From Clostridia bacterium (GTDB lineage Bacteria > Bacillota > Clostridia > Oscillospirales > Acutalibacteraceae): a stretch of DNA of 57,771 nt. The first letter of the stretch is position 1. Each line of letters opens with the position of its first letter. The stretch covers positions 1 to 57,771 of the forward strand of contig JAFYLD010000010.1 in the NCBI GenBank assembly GCA_017537245.1. The letters run 5' to 3'. The notes under the pieces were generated by a model, which saw nothing but the letters and a program-made list of their open reading frames with translations, was not told the origin of the DNA and did not search any database. This document shows positions 16,461 through 24,292 of this stretch, in pieces. A program made the position numbers and the translations under genes.

Positions 16461-17444
16461 ATGTATAAATCAAAACTAAACGTACTCGAAACGCAGGGCA
16501 TTATTCGTTCGCTCCGCCACAAGTTTGAAGAACATCTTTGCGATGCGCTAAATCTTCGACGTGTTTCTGCGCCGCTTTTTGTAAAACGCGGTAGCGGTCT
16601 TAACGACGATTTAAGCGGTGTTGAGCGTCCTGTTTCGTTCGATATTTTGCAGTCTGGCGAGATTGTCGAGGTTGTTCACTCTCTCGCTAAGTGGAAACGT
16701 ATGGCGCTTGGCAAATACGGTTTTTCTATGCACACCGGTCTTTATACCGATATGAACGCTATTCGTCGCGATGAAACGTGCGATAGCATTCACTCGCTAT
16801 ACGTTGACCAATGGGACTGGGAAAAGGTTATTTGCGAGTCTGACCGCACGGTAGATTTCTTGATAGATACAGTAAAGCGTATCTACGCGGCAATTCTTTT
16901 GACCGCCGATTTTGTAGAGCGCAGATATCCCGAACTTGATAACTATCTACCACGCGATATTAAGTTTATCACCTCACAAGAGCTTTTAGACAAATACCCT
17001 ACCCTTACTGCCAAAGAGCGTGAAAATACCATTGCCAAAGAATATGGCGCGGTATTTTTAATGCAAATCGGCGGTCGCCTTTCAAACGGCGAAAAGCACG
17101 ATGGCAGAGCACCCGACTATGACGACTGGGCGCTAAACGGCGACCTACTTGTTTATAACCGAGTATTAGATTCAGCACTTGAACTTTCAAGTATGGGTAT
17201 TCGCGTTGATAAGGAAACACTTTTAAAGCAACTTACTGCCGAAAACAAGCTCGATCGATTGGAACTTCCCTTCCACAAATCACTTGTTAACGATAAACTA
17301 CCTCTCACCATAGGCGGCGGTATCGGTCAATCAAGACTATGTATGCAAATTCTTCAAAAAGCGCACATCGGCGAGGTTCACGCGTCGGTTTGGCCCGAAA
17401 CCGAGCTTAAAAAGTGCGAAGAGCTTGGAATTGAATTATTATAA
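16461..17444 (+). CDS. asnA: Aspartate-ammonia ligase (asparagine synthetase A)
   Basis: 327 residues, the usual AsnA length. It makes asparagine from aspartate, ammonia and ATP and is built like a class II synthetase core. Family signatures seen: SVYVDQWDWEKVI-like stretch (HSLYVDQWDWEKVI), KRIYAAI, GGRLSNGEKHDGRAPDYDDW and the C-terminal GGGIGQSRLCM. Second gene of the T-box operon; a strong terminator follows directly. Confidence 0.96.
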   Translation: MYKSKLNVLETQGIIRSLRHKFEEHLCDALNLRRVSAPLFVKRGSGLNDDLSGVERPVSFDILQSGEIVEVVHSLAKWKRMALGKYGFSMHTGLYTDMNAIRRDETCDSIHSLYVDQWDWEKVICESDRTVDFLIDTVKRIYAAILLTADFVERRYPELDNYLPRDIKFITSQELLDKYPTLTAKERENTIAKEYGAVFLMQIGGRLSNGEKHDGRAPDYDDWALNGDLLVYNRVLDSALELSSMGIRVDKETLLKQLTAENKLDRLELPFHKSLVNDKLPLTIGGGIGQSRLCMQILQKAHIGEVHASVWPETELKKCEELGIELL

Positions 17445-17447
17445 TGT

Positions 17448-17476
17448 AAAGCCCCCGCTTTAAAGCGGGGGCTTTA
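17448..17476 (+). terminator. Terminator of asnS-asnA
   Basis: A perfect palindrome, GCCCCCGCTTT (17451-17461) / AAAGCGGGGGC (17462-17472), then TTTACTCTT, starting 7 nt after the asnA stop. Confidence 0.85.
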
Positions 17477-17479
17477 CTC

Positions 17480-17509
17480 TTGACATAATATACATATATA
17501 TGATATTAT
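17480..17509 (+). promoter_or_regulatory. Promoter of the lipoprotein gene at 17533
   Basis: TTGACA (17480-17485), 18-nt spacer, TATTAT (17504-17509), 24 nt before the ATG with AAGGGGG between. Confidence 0.7.
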
Positions 17510-17532
17510 TAAGGTTGTAAGGGGGTCTGTTT

Positions 17533-18396
17533 ATGAAAAGAATTTTAGCATTAATGTTGGCTCTTATTATGTTGTTTGGTTTTACAGGTTGCGCCGAAGA
17601 ATCGGGCGACGAAGCGACTAAATCTATCATTACAAAAACCATCACTGCATCAAACGGCGATAAAATTAAAATCAAACTAACCGACGGCGACAGCCCAAGC
17701 GTTTTAGTAACTGTCAACGACAAAGAAATTTGTTCGTTTGATAATTTTGCAAAGTATAAAGACGCATACGATTTTGACAAGGATTTCACTCTAAACGCTA
17801 CCAAAGAATATTCTGATACCCAAATTCTATGGGCGTATAAATTTGACTGGGGTGTAATATATTCCACCAAATATACTTTGACCGGCGAAGAAACTGAAGC
17901 CACTATTACTTACGCCGCTTTAAAACACGATTATGACAAAAGTTATTTCAACAAGATAAATTTTGAAGATGTTGCCCAAAAATGGGATTTGGTAGATTTT
18001 GAAATCATACCGGAAACAGGTAAAAAAATCTTTTGGGAAAATTATCCTGCCGCACAAGCCGTTTTTGAGTATATATATAAAACCGAAAATTACACAATTA
18101 AAGAAATCGACGACCTTGAAAAAGCTGGATATAGTTTTAGTGAAAAAAAGTATTACTATATGCACGATCTAGAATTCAGTAGTGGCGCAGGACTTAATGA
18201 CTGGCAAAAGATATATGAAATATCCGTTGACGGCAAACCTTTTGCGCTTATGTTTTGCCAATCATATTCATGGCACTACATATTACAAGAACTTGACTGG
18301 AAAGGCCCATGTCCTGTATCTTGGAAACGCACCGAAAACGGCATGGAATATGAAGCCACCACAAGAAACGGCGACAAATTAACCGATATATCGTAA
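17533..18396 (+). CDS. Lipoprotein of unknown function
   Basis: 287 residues. A lipoprotein signal peptide is clear: basic MKR, a hydrophobic core and lipobox FTGC with Cys at about residue 20. The mature protein is acidic and rich in Tyr, Lys and Asp, without a domain I recognise. It would be anchored to the outside of the membrane after modification by Lgt (encoded at 19975-20748). It is alone between its own promoter and a bidirectional terminator. Confidence 0.75.
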   Translation: MKRILALMLALIMLFGFTGCAEESGDEATKSIITKTITASNGDKIKIKLTDGDSPSVLVTVNDKEICSFDNFAKYKDAYDFDKDFTLNATKEYSDTQILWAYKFDWGVIYSTKYTLTGEETEATITYAALKHDYDKSYFNKINFEDVAQKWDLVDFEIIPETGKKIFWENYPAAQAVFEYIYKTENYTIKEIDDLEKAGYSFSEKKYYYMHDLEFSSGAGLNDWQKIYEISVDGKPFALMFCQSYSWHYILQELDWKGPCPVSWKRTENGMEYEATTRNGDKLTDIS

Positions 18397-18407
18397 CTTA
18401 AAATTTA

Positions 18408-18437
18408 GAGCCTCTGCTTTAAGCAGAGGCTTTTTTA
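18408..18437. terminator. Bidirectional terminator
   Basis: GCCTCTGC (18410-18417), loop TTTAA, GCAGAGGC (18423-18430), then TTTTTT on the plus strand. It overlaps the last bases of the convergent P-loop gene. Confidence 0.8.
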
Positions 18438-19511
18438 TGACAATATCTCTTTCGACTTTTCCTCGGCAAAGAGTGTAAGCGCGTTAAAATCCATTGCATC
18501 TATATAATGTTTTTCCAGCTCGTCGTGAACTCGCTTTGCTTTTTCAAGTGTTTCTATAGCGCCAAGCAGCAATTCTCTTGCAACGCGTCGGTTAAAGGTA
18601 AGTCGAGTGCGGCAGTCACGTAAAATATTTATATCATAAAATCTACGAGCGTGTATTCGGCGCTGATGGGTAGCAAAATTTATATACTCATACTCTCGAA
18701 CAAACGCTAACGACAACGCAGGAATTAGTATGTGGTCGGTAATTACACTTGCTAAAAACGGATTTTTAAGCGTTATTATTTCGTACCCACGCTCCAAGGC
18801 GATTTCTCTAATACTTTCCATAATCACGTTTGCCGCAACGCCATATTTATCATCGATTACAATTATATTTTGGTAAAATTCTTCTACCGTTTTCTTAAAG
18901 GCAACTACACCCTTTGGTGTTACTCCGCCTATAAATCGCACCCATTCTTTTGGCGATGATTTGGTTTGTTTTGGTATTAAATTTTCGGCAAGTCGCACTC
19001 CATAGCGCTCGGCTTTTTTAACGTTTGTAAAACGTGTGCCAAGATTATAGTTATCTAGCATTAACTCCCCCGCTGCCGATATATAAGCAGCGGCGGTTTT
19101 GTGAAGTTTTTTGTTTTGATTTGTAACGATTATTATTTCTTTGACCTTTTCGCGCAATTTATCGCCACGCCAAAACTCGCCTAGGTTTATGATTTCTTCG
19201 CAAACACCGGGTAGTTTTGGCTCTACCACGTGAGGAGCTGTGCCATCTAGTATAATTATCTTTTTCTCTTTTATAATAACCCCGTCAAGACTATCGGGGT
19301 CAGACGAGCACGGACAAAGTTCTACGTTATAACCCTTATCAACCGCGTTTATAACAACATATTTCATAAATGATGATTTACCGGTCCCCGGGCCACCTTT
19401 TATTATATAGGCGCGCCAGCCGTCGATAAAATCATAATTATCAGCAAAGTGCGACACAAAACCCCCACTAGAATTTGATGCCAAAAAATATTTTGAAAAG
19501 ACGTTTTCCAT
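18435..19511 (-). CDS. PRK06851-like P-loop NTPase with degenerate second half
   Basis: 358 residues from ATG 19511 (GGTGGG 8 nt upstream; the in-frame TTG at 19517 is less likely). The N-terminal half has a good Walker A, GGPGTGKSS (about residues 39-47), followed by a CSSDPDSLDGV stretch. The second half repeats the same layout (FYQNIIVIDD..., ILIPALSLAFV), but the matching P-loop reads DDKYGVAAN and has lost the GKS. It looks like a family of two tandem nucleotide-binding domains, one now inactive. Function unknown; no membrane segment. Convergent with the lipoprotein gene. Confidence 0.7.
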   Translation of the reverse strand: MENVFSKYFLASNSSGGFVSHFADNYDFIDGWRAYIIKGGPGTGKSSFMKYVVINAVDKGYNVELCPCSSDPDSLDGVIIKEKKIIILDGTAPHVVEPKLPGVCEEIINLGEFWRGDKLREKVKEIIIVTNQNKKLHKTAAAYISAAGELMLDNYNLGTRFTNVKKAERYGVRLAENLIPKQTKSSPKEWVRFIGGVTPKGVVAFKKTVEEFYQNIIVIDDKYGVAANVIMESIREIALERGYEIITLKNPFLASVITDHILIPALSLAFVREYEYINFATHQRRIHARRFYDINILRDCRTRLTFNRRVARELLLGAIETLEKAKRVHDELEKHYIDAMDFNALTLFAEEKSKEILS

Positions 19512-19574
19512 AGCCAAAACCCACCCAAAACTTTTAAATTTTTTCTTTTATATACTATTCCCTATTTAAAAGTT

Positions 19575-19603
19575 TTGACACACGATAAGTTTTGTGTTAA
19601 AAT
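19575..19603 (+). promoter_or_regulatory. Promoter of RNase P RNA
   Basis: TTGACA (19575-19580), 17-nt spacer, TAAAAT (19598-19603), 7 nt before the 5' end of rnpB. Confidence 0.85.
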
Positions 19604-19610
19604 ACCTCTT

Positions 19611-19938
19611 GCGAGTTAGTTACGCGGTTGCGCATACCTAGTATGTGAGGAAAGTCCGAGCCCCACAGGGCAGAATAACAGCTAACGGCTGCCGAGGGTG
19701 ACCTTAGGGATAGTGCAACAGAGATATACCGCCGCTTATGCGGTAAGGGTGGAAAGGCGAGGTAAGAGCTCACCTACCGTGTGGAGACACATTGGTACTG
19801 TAAACCCTATTTGGAGCAACGCTGACTGTAGCTATACGTTGGCCCGACGTGCTACGAAAAGCGGCTTGAGCGCACAGGCGACTGTGCGTCGAGATAGATG
19901 ACCGCGCACGACAGAACTCGGCTTATAGATTAACTCGC
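19611..19938 (+). ncRNA. rnpB: RNase P RNA (bacterial class A)
   Basis: About 328 nt. The conserved core GAGGAAAGTCCGAGCCCCAC at 19647 onward, the CAGAATAAC and GGGTGGAAAGGCGAGGTAAGAG-type segments and the 3' core ACAGAACTCGGCTTATAG are present. The 5' GCGAGTTA pairs with the 3' TAACTCGC to close P1. It processes tRNA 5' ends, including the tRNA operon at 58-375. Own promoter and terminator. Confidence 0.95.
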
Positions 19939-19942
19939 GCAA

Positions 19943-19970
19943 AAAAAGCACTTCGTTTGAAGTGCTTTTT
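19943..19970. terminator. Bidirectional terminator of rnpB and lgt
   Basis: GCACTTC (19948-19954), loop GTTT, GAAGTGC (19959-19965), flanked by an A run and a T run, so it can act on both strands. Confidence 0.85.
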
Positions 19971-19974
19971 TATT

Positions 19975-20748
19975 TTATTCTGCTTTTTTCTTTTTTACAA
20001 ATATTCCGACAAAACCTATTACAAAGAGAATTGCGCTTATCCACTGCGAGGTAGAAAGACCTAGATAAATTCCTCTGTAAACGTCACCACGGAAAAATTC
20101 AAATACAAATCTGCCAACGGGGTAGGTTAGCATATAAACGTAAATCATTTTGCCGCTAAATTTTTTCTTTTTGTATAGGTAAAATAGCGCGACAAACAAC
20201 GCAAGGTTAAATGCGCACTCGACAAGCGATATTGGAAAGCGTCTTACGCCGCAAAGACCGGGAACAAGATTGTTGTTTGTTGCGATAAAGCCAAAATCGC
20301 TTTCTACACCATAGCAGCAACCGCCAAGAAAACAACCCACCCTGCCAAACGCGTGAAACAGTGGTACGCATACTGCGTATATGTCGATAAAACCGTCTTT
20401 TATAAGGGTTTTTTTGGTCTTGCCATATAGTTTTAGGGTTATAACCGAGCCGATAAATCCGCCGTAAAAAACGTTGCCACCAAATATTTGCTTTAGGTGA
20501 CGCCACTCGAACTTGCCCGCTTTAATAAGGGCTATAGCCTCGTCGATATTTGTTATTGCATATAGCAAGTGTCCGCCTATCAATAGACCTGCAAGCAAAA
20601 TCAAAAAACTTAGTAACGTATGTTCAAATTGCATATCTATCTTTTTGGCAAGCATAACGCAAACAAACATTGTAACAACAAAGCCCACTATTGCGCACAA
20701 CGCGTAGGTGCCAATTGTTTTACCAAATATTTCAAAATACGGGAACAT
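19975..20748 (-). CDS. lgt: Prolipoprotein diacylglyceryl transferase
   Basis: 257 residues from ATG 20748 (GGAG 10 nt upstream; a TTG start at 20772 would fall inside the terminator hairpin region and is rejected). An integral membrane enzyme that moves diacylglycerol from phosphatidylglycerol to the lipobox Cys. Seven or so hydrophobic segments; signature HAFGRVGCFLGGCCYG and PVGRFVFEFFRGD are present. Lipoprotein substrates in this window include 17533-18396, 24291-25631 and 56063-56473. Confidence 0.95.
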   Translation of the reverse strand: MFPYFEIFGKTIGTYALCAIVGFVVTMFVCVMLAKKIDMQFEHTLLSFLILLAGLLIGGHLLYAITNIDEAIALIKAGKFEWRHLKQIFGGNVFYGGFIGSVITLKLYGKTKKTLIKDGFIDIYAVCVPLFHAFGRVGCFLGGCCYGVESDFGFIATNNNLVPGLCGVRRFPISLVECAFNLALFVALFYLYKKKKFSGKMIYVYMLTYPVGRFVFEFFRGDVYRGIYLGLSTSQWISAILFVIGFVGIFVKKKKAE

Positions 20749-20764
20749 AAAGCATTTTCTCCAT

Positions 20765-20807
20765 AAAAACAAAAATCGCCAATCTGCCTCTGGGAGTAGA
20801 TTGGCGA
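20765..20807 (-). terminator. Terminator of the DUF4190-like gene at 20827
   Basis: Minus-strand stem TCGCCAATCT (20798-20807) / AGATTGGCGA (20776-20785), 12-nt loop, then TTTTTGTTTTT. It ends 17 nt before the lgt ATG, so lgt must use a promoter close by or depend on read-through. Confidence 0.8.
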
Positions 20808-20826
20808 AAATTGTAATAACTATAAA

Positions 20827-21126
20827 TTAATAGTAGTAGTTGAATGCATCTTCAACTGCGCTCTCTACTGCGCTAACGCAAATAAGAGCAGCGATTACAA
20901 CAACAGCGATGATAGCTGTAGCGATGATTGAGCATACAAGACCTGCTGTAGCCATACCTGTTGGAGCGCCAGCTGCCTTAGCCTTGCCACGACCCATAGC
21001 TGACAATACGATACCTATGATACCGCAGATAAGACCTACCCAACCGTTAATTAGCAAGCCAATTACGAGTGCGCAGATACCTAGTACGAGACCAGCAACG
21101 CATAAACCTTTACCATTGTATTGCAT
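20827..21126 (-). CDS. DUF4190-type small membrane protein
   Basis: 99 residues. Two hydrophobic segments pairs: GLVLGICALVIGLLINGWVGLICGIIGIVLSAMG (about 11-45) and GLVCSIIATAIIAVVVIAALICV (about 62-85), joined by a Lys/Ala linker. This is the DUF4190 layout; function unknown. ATG at 21126 with GGGGGTG upstream. Own near-consensus promoter and own terminator, so it is a separate unit. A relative lies at 21339-21650. Confidence 0.7.
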   Translation of the reverse strand: MQYNGKGLCVAGLVLGICALVIGLLINGWVGLICGIIGIVLSAMGRGKAKAAGAPTGMATAGLVCSIIATAIIAVVVIAALICVSAVESAVEDAFNYYY

Positions 21127-21175
21127 AAATACACCCCCGAAAAAAATTTACAATTTGTACATAAAGTACAATATT

Positions 21176-21204
21176 ATAATAGCACTTTAGTCTAGTGATG
21201 TCAA
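21176..21204 (-). promoter_or_regulatory. Promoter of the DUF4190-like gene at 20827
   Basis: Minus-strand TTGACA (21199-21204), 17-nt spacer, TATTAT (21176-21181), 50 nt before the ATG. Confidence 0.8.
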
Positions 21205-21285
21205 GGGAAAATTAGTAAATACTACACGTTTTTTGCAATAAAATTTCGTTTTTTATTGCAAACTGCATAAATGCCGCATATTATG

Positions 21286-21319
21286 CAAAAAACAAAAAGA
21301 TATCGGCAAAACCGATACC
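21286..21319 (-). terminator. Terminator of the DUF4190-like gene at 21339
   Basis: Minus-strand stem GGTATCGG / CCGATATC (one wobble) around TTTTG, followed by TTTTTGTTTTTT. Confidence 0.75.
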
Positions 21320-21338
21320 TTTTAGCCTTTAGAGTATT

Positions 21339-21650
21339 TTATTTATCACCATAATATATAGCGTCAATAGCGCCCTTAAATGATGATGCTTTTTCACTTT
21401 CGTGAATTAAATACAACACTAACATAACAATGCCGGTCACCACGCCTATTGCCGATGCGATAAGACCTATGGTAGCAAGCAAAGTTGGTGCTTCTTCTGC
21501 TTTGGCTTTCTTTTTAGCAACTATTGATAATACTACACCAGCTACGCCGAACACCATACATAATATAATATACTCAAACAAGCCCAACGCTATCGAGCAG
21601 CCGCCTAAAGCAATGCCGACTATAGATAAAATTTTAGTATTTTTAGTCAT
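21339..21650 (-). CDS. DUF4190-like small membrane protein, second copy
   Basis: 103 residues from ATG 21650 (GAGGG 7 nt upstream). The frame is open 15 codons further, but that part contains the promoter-proximal leader and no better Shine-Dalgarno. Same plan as the protein at 20827-21126: hydrophobic pairs at about 8-45 and 58-82 with a KKKAKAEEAPT linker. Function unknown. It has its own promoter and terminator. Confidence 0.65.
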   Translation of the reverse strand: MTKNTKILSIVGIALGGCSIALGLFEYIILCMVFGVAGVVLSIVAKKKAKAEEAPTLLATIGLIASAIGVVTGIVMLVLYLIHESEKASSFKGAIDAIYYGDK

Positions 21651-21685
21651 AAATATACCCTCGTGTTTTAACTTTTTATAGCACC

Positions 21686-21714
21686 ACAATACCATAATAC
21701 CGTTGTGTTGTCAA
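21686..21714 (-). promoter_or_regulatory. Promoter of the DUF4190-like gene at 21339
   Basis: Minus-strand TTGACA (21709-21714), 17-nt spacer, TATTGT (21686-21691). Confidence 0.75.
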
Positions 21715-21750
21715 GTAAAATAAAACGCTCGAGGAGTATTTTGCGCCACG

Positions 21751-21921
21751 TTATTTGCGCTTTTGTTTTTTTGATAGTCCCTGCCCAATTTTTGGAAAAT
21801 CGGTGTCGCTGTCTGCCGTAGGTTGAACGTTGTACGTTCCGTATTTATTTAGCAGTTCAAAACTTGTTTTAGGTCTACCCGGAATATAATCTTTTTTTGT
21901 TATTCTTTTTTCGTTTTTCAT
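21751..21921 (-). CDS. Small conserved-looking protein, unknown function
   Basis: 56 residues, MKNEKRITKKDY at the start, then GRPKTSFELLNKYGTYNVQP and TDFPKIGQGL, ending KKQKRK. Basic ends and a Pro/Tyr/Asp-rich middle. GGTGAT just before ATG 21921 resembles the AGGTGATATTATG start of the gene at 46105. The frame runs on upstream to 22092 but there it lies over serS and its promoter, so the short version is preferred. I recall similar small proteins in Clostridia but cannot name a function. Confidence 0.6.
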   Translation of the reverse strand: MKNEKRITKKDYIPGRPKTSFELLNKYGTYNVQPTADSDTDFPKIGQGLSKKQKRK

Positions 21922-21967
21922 AATATCACCATTTATATTCTTAACAAAAAATTTACTGCTATTCCCT

Positions 21968-21996
21968 TTGACATATATAAACATATATGATATAAT
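21968..21996 (+). promoter_or_regulatory. Sigma-A promoter of serS
   Basis: TTGACA (21968-21973), 17-nt spacer, TATAAT (21991-21996): full consensus, 34 nt before the ATG. Confidence 0.9.
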
Positions 21997-22030
21997 ATAT
22001 GTTACGAAAATATCCCTTGGAGGAGTTAAA

Positions 22031-23341
22031 ATGCTAGACATTAAATTCATTTGTGAAAATCCAGAACTTGTTAAAGAAAACATTAAACACAAGTTTAAGG
22101 ATAATAAATTACCACTTGTTGACGAGGTTATCGCTCTTTATAACGAGAAAAAGGACGTTAACAACCGCGCTAACGAGCTTCGCGCAAACCGCAACAAGAT
22201 AAGCAAACAAATTGGTATGCTTATGGCTCAGGGCAAACGCGATGAGGCAGAAGAAACCAAAAAACTCGTTACCCAACAGGCTGAGGAACTAAAAGCTCTT
22301 GAAGAAAAAGAGGCAGAGCTTGAAGTTACCGTTCGCGAAATAGTTATGAAGATTCCTAACATTGTGGATAGTAGCGTGCCTGTGGGTAAAGACGATAGCG
22401 AAAACGTAGAGGTTAAGCAATACGGTGAAAAAACAGTGGTTGACTTTGAGGTTCCATACCACACCGACATTATGGCTCTATTTGACGGCATTGATAAAGA
22501 GGCCGCAGGTCGAGTAGCGGGCGAAGGTTTTTACTACCTTATGGGCGACATTGCTCGTCTTCACTCTGCAGTTACCGCTTATGCGCGCGACTTTATGATA
22601 GACAAGGGCTTTACTTACTGCATTCCACCATTTATGATTCGTAGCCACGTTGTATCAGGCGTTATGAGTTTTGAAGAAATGGATGCAATGATGTACAAAA
22701 TAGAGGGCGAGGATCTTTATCTTATCGGCACTTCAGAACACTCTATGATCGGTAAGTTTATCGACACCATCACCCCTGAAGAAAAATTGCCACTTACCCT
22801 TACAAGCTATTCACCATGTTTCCGTAAAGAAAAGGGTGCTCACGGTATTGAAGAACGCGGTATCTACCGTATTCACCAGTTCGAAAAGCAAGAAATGATC
22901 GTTGTTTGTCGCCCAGAAGAAAGCATGGAATGGTTTAACAAAATGTGGAGCTATTCTGTTGAGCTTTTCCGCAGTATGGATATTCCTGTTCGTACACTTG
23001 AGTGCTGCACAGGCGACCTTGCTGACCTTAAGGTTAAGTCTTATGACGTAGAAGCTTGGAGTCCAAAGCAACAAAAATATTTTGAGGTTTGCTCTTGTTC
23101 AAATCTTGGTGACGCACAGGCTCGTCGTCTTGGTATTCGCGTTAAGGGCGAGGATGGTAAGAAATATCTTGCACACACCCTCAACAACACCGTTGTTGCA
23201 CCACCACGTATGCTTATTGCTTTCCTTGAAAACAATCTTACGTTTGATGGTGAATATTACACAATTAAAATTCCAGAGGCTCTTCGTCCATACATGGGCG
23301 GCAAGACCGAAATAAAGGCACTAAACAAATATAATGCATAA
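22031..23341 (+). CDS. serS: Seryl-tRNA synthetase
   Basis: 436 residues from ATG 22031 (GGAGGAG 6 nt upstream; upstream in-frame codons lie in the promoter). N-terminal long coiled-coil arm that binds tRNA-Ser (about 28-105, rich in Lys/Glu), then the class IIa core with the serine-site GTSEHSMIG, motif 2 FRKEKGAHGIEERGIYRIHQ and motif 3 near the C-terminus. No T-box is visible, unlike asnS. srtB-type sortase follows after 17 nt, perhaps by read-through. Confidence 0.96.
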   Translation: MLDIKFICENPELVKENIKHKFKDNKLPLVDEVIALYNEKKDVNNRANELRANRNKISKQIGMLMAQGKRDEAEETKKLVTQQAEELKALEEKEAELEVTVREIVMKIPNIVDSSVPVGKDDSENVEVKQYGEKTVVDFEVPYHTDIMALFDGIDKEAAGRVAGEGFYYLMGDIARLHSAVTAYARDFMIDKGFTYCIPPFMIRSHVVSGVMSFEEMDAMMYKIEGEDLYLIGTSEHSMIGKFIDTITPEEKLPLTLTSYSPCFRKEKGAHGIEERGIYRIHQFEKQEMIVVCRPEESMEWFNKMWSYSVELFRSMDIPVRTLECCTGDLADLKVKSYDVEAWSPKQQKYFEVCSCSNLGDAQARRLGIRVKGEDGKKYLAHTLNNTVVAPPRMLIAFLENNLTFDGEYYTIKIPEALRPYMGGKTEIKALNKYNA

Positions 23342-23358
23342 TTAGTGAGGTAACAAAA

Positions 23359-24249
23359 ATGGAAGAATATACCCCAAAAAATCCTGACACAGAAAATGAG
23401 TTTACCATCGATCAAGAAGATGCTATTCAAGAAGTAATTGTTGAAGGACCAAAACACGCAAAGAAATCAAACAAGCTTATCTACTATATAATTATGGCGG
23501 TTTGTCTTGTTGTTATGGTAGGCGCGATAGTTTATCTTTGTTGGCCTAGTCTTTTTGATAGCGGTAAGCCAGCAAGCCAAAACGAAGGTTTTAAAACCCC
23601 ATCGACACCTACCGAAACAGTAGAAACAGAACTGCCGATAAATCCTATCGACTTTAAAAAGTTGCAAGAGCAATATCCTGACGCTTGTGCTTGGATTCAA
23701 GTAGATGGTATTCCTGAAATTGACTACCCTATCTTTATGAGTCAACCCGAAGTTGACGACAACTTCTATCTCGACCACAACCGTGACGGTGAATCAGACA
23801 GATATGGCGAAATTTATATTCAAAAGCTTAACTACAAAAACTTTAGCGATCCAAACACGTTGATCTATGGCCACAATATGAGCAATGGCGATATGTTTGG
23901 TACACTTTATGATGGCTCTGGCAAACAATTTGACAACCAAGAATTTTTTGACGCGCATCGTAAAATTTATATTTACACACCTGGTCATATCCTAGAGTAC
24001 GAAATCATTTCGGCATTTGTTTATGATAATAGACATATCTTGAATTCATTTAACTTTGATATCGAGCAGGAACGCGAGCAATTCTTTAACGAATGTACAA
24101 ATCCAACAGCAATTACAAAGAAGGTTGTTGAAGGCGCAGAACTAAATTACATGACAGATAAAATCATCACTCTTAGTACCTGTACCGGCAACGATGCTAC
24201 AAGATATCTTGTAGTTGGTAAGCTAATTAGCGACACCGAAACACAGTAA
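23359..24249 (+). CDS. srtB: Class B sortase
   Basis: 296 residues. A cytosolic N-terminus and one membrane anchor (about 40-62) precede a sortase B fold outside the cell. The catalytic residues are His172 (YGHNM), Cys275 (TLSTC) and Arg282 (NDATRY). It is a transpeptidase that joins proteins carrying a sorting signal to the wall. A likely substrate with SPATG is encoded at 25698-27974; the Clostridioides difficile class B sortase is known to use S/P-PxTG signals, so the match is plausible. GAGG lies upstream of the ATG; it follows serS closely and ends at a bidirectional terminator. Confidence 0.93.
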   Translation: MEEYTPKNPDTENEFTIDQEDAIQEVIVEGPKHAKKSNKLIYYIIMAVCLVVMVGAIVYLCWPSLFDSGKPASQNEGFKTPSTPTETVETELPINPIDFKKLQEQYPDACAWIQVDGIPEIDYPIFMSQPEVDDNFYLDHNRDGESDRYGEIYIQKLNYKNFSDPNTLIYGHNMSNGDMFGTLYDGSGKQFDNQEFFDAHRKIYIYTPGHILEYEIISAFVYDNRHILNSFNFDIEQEREQFFNECTNPTAITKKVVEGAELNYMTDKIITLSTCTGNDATRYLVVGKLISDTETQ

Positions 24250-24254
24250 TAACA

Positions 24255-24292
24255 AAAACTCCAATCCAAAAGGATTGGAGTTTTATTTTTTT
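24255..24292. terminator. Bidirectional terminator after srtB
   Basis: AAAACTCCAATCC (24255-24267), loop AAAA, GGATTGGAGTTTT (24272-24284), then ATTTTTTT. Convergent genes meet here. Confidence 0.85.

Noticed and set aside
21922-22092. Upstream part of the minus-strand frame over the 56-residue gene
   Set aside because: It lies antisense to the serS start and its promoter; the short frame has its own Shine-Dalgarno.
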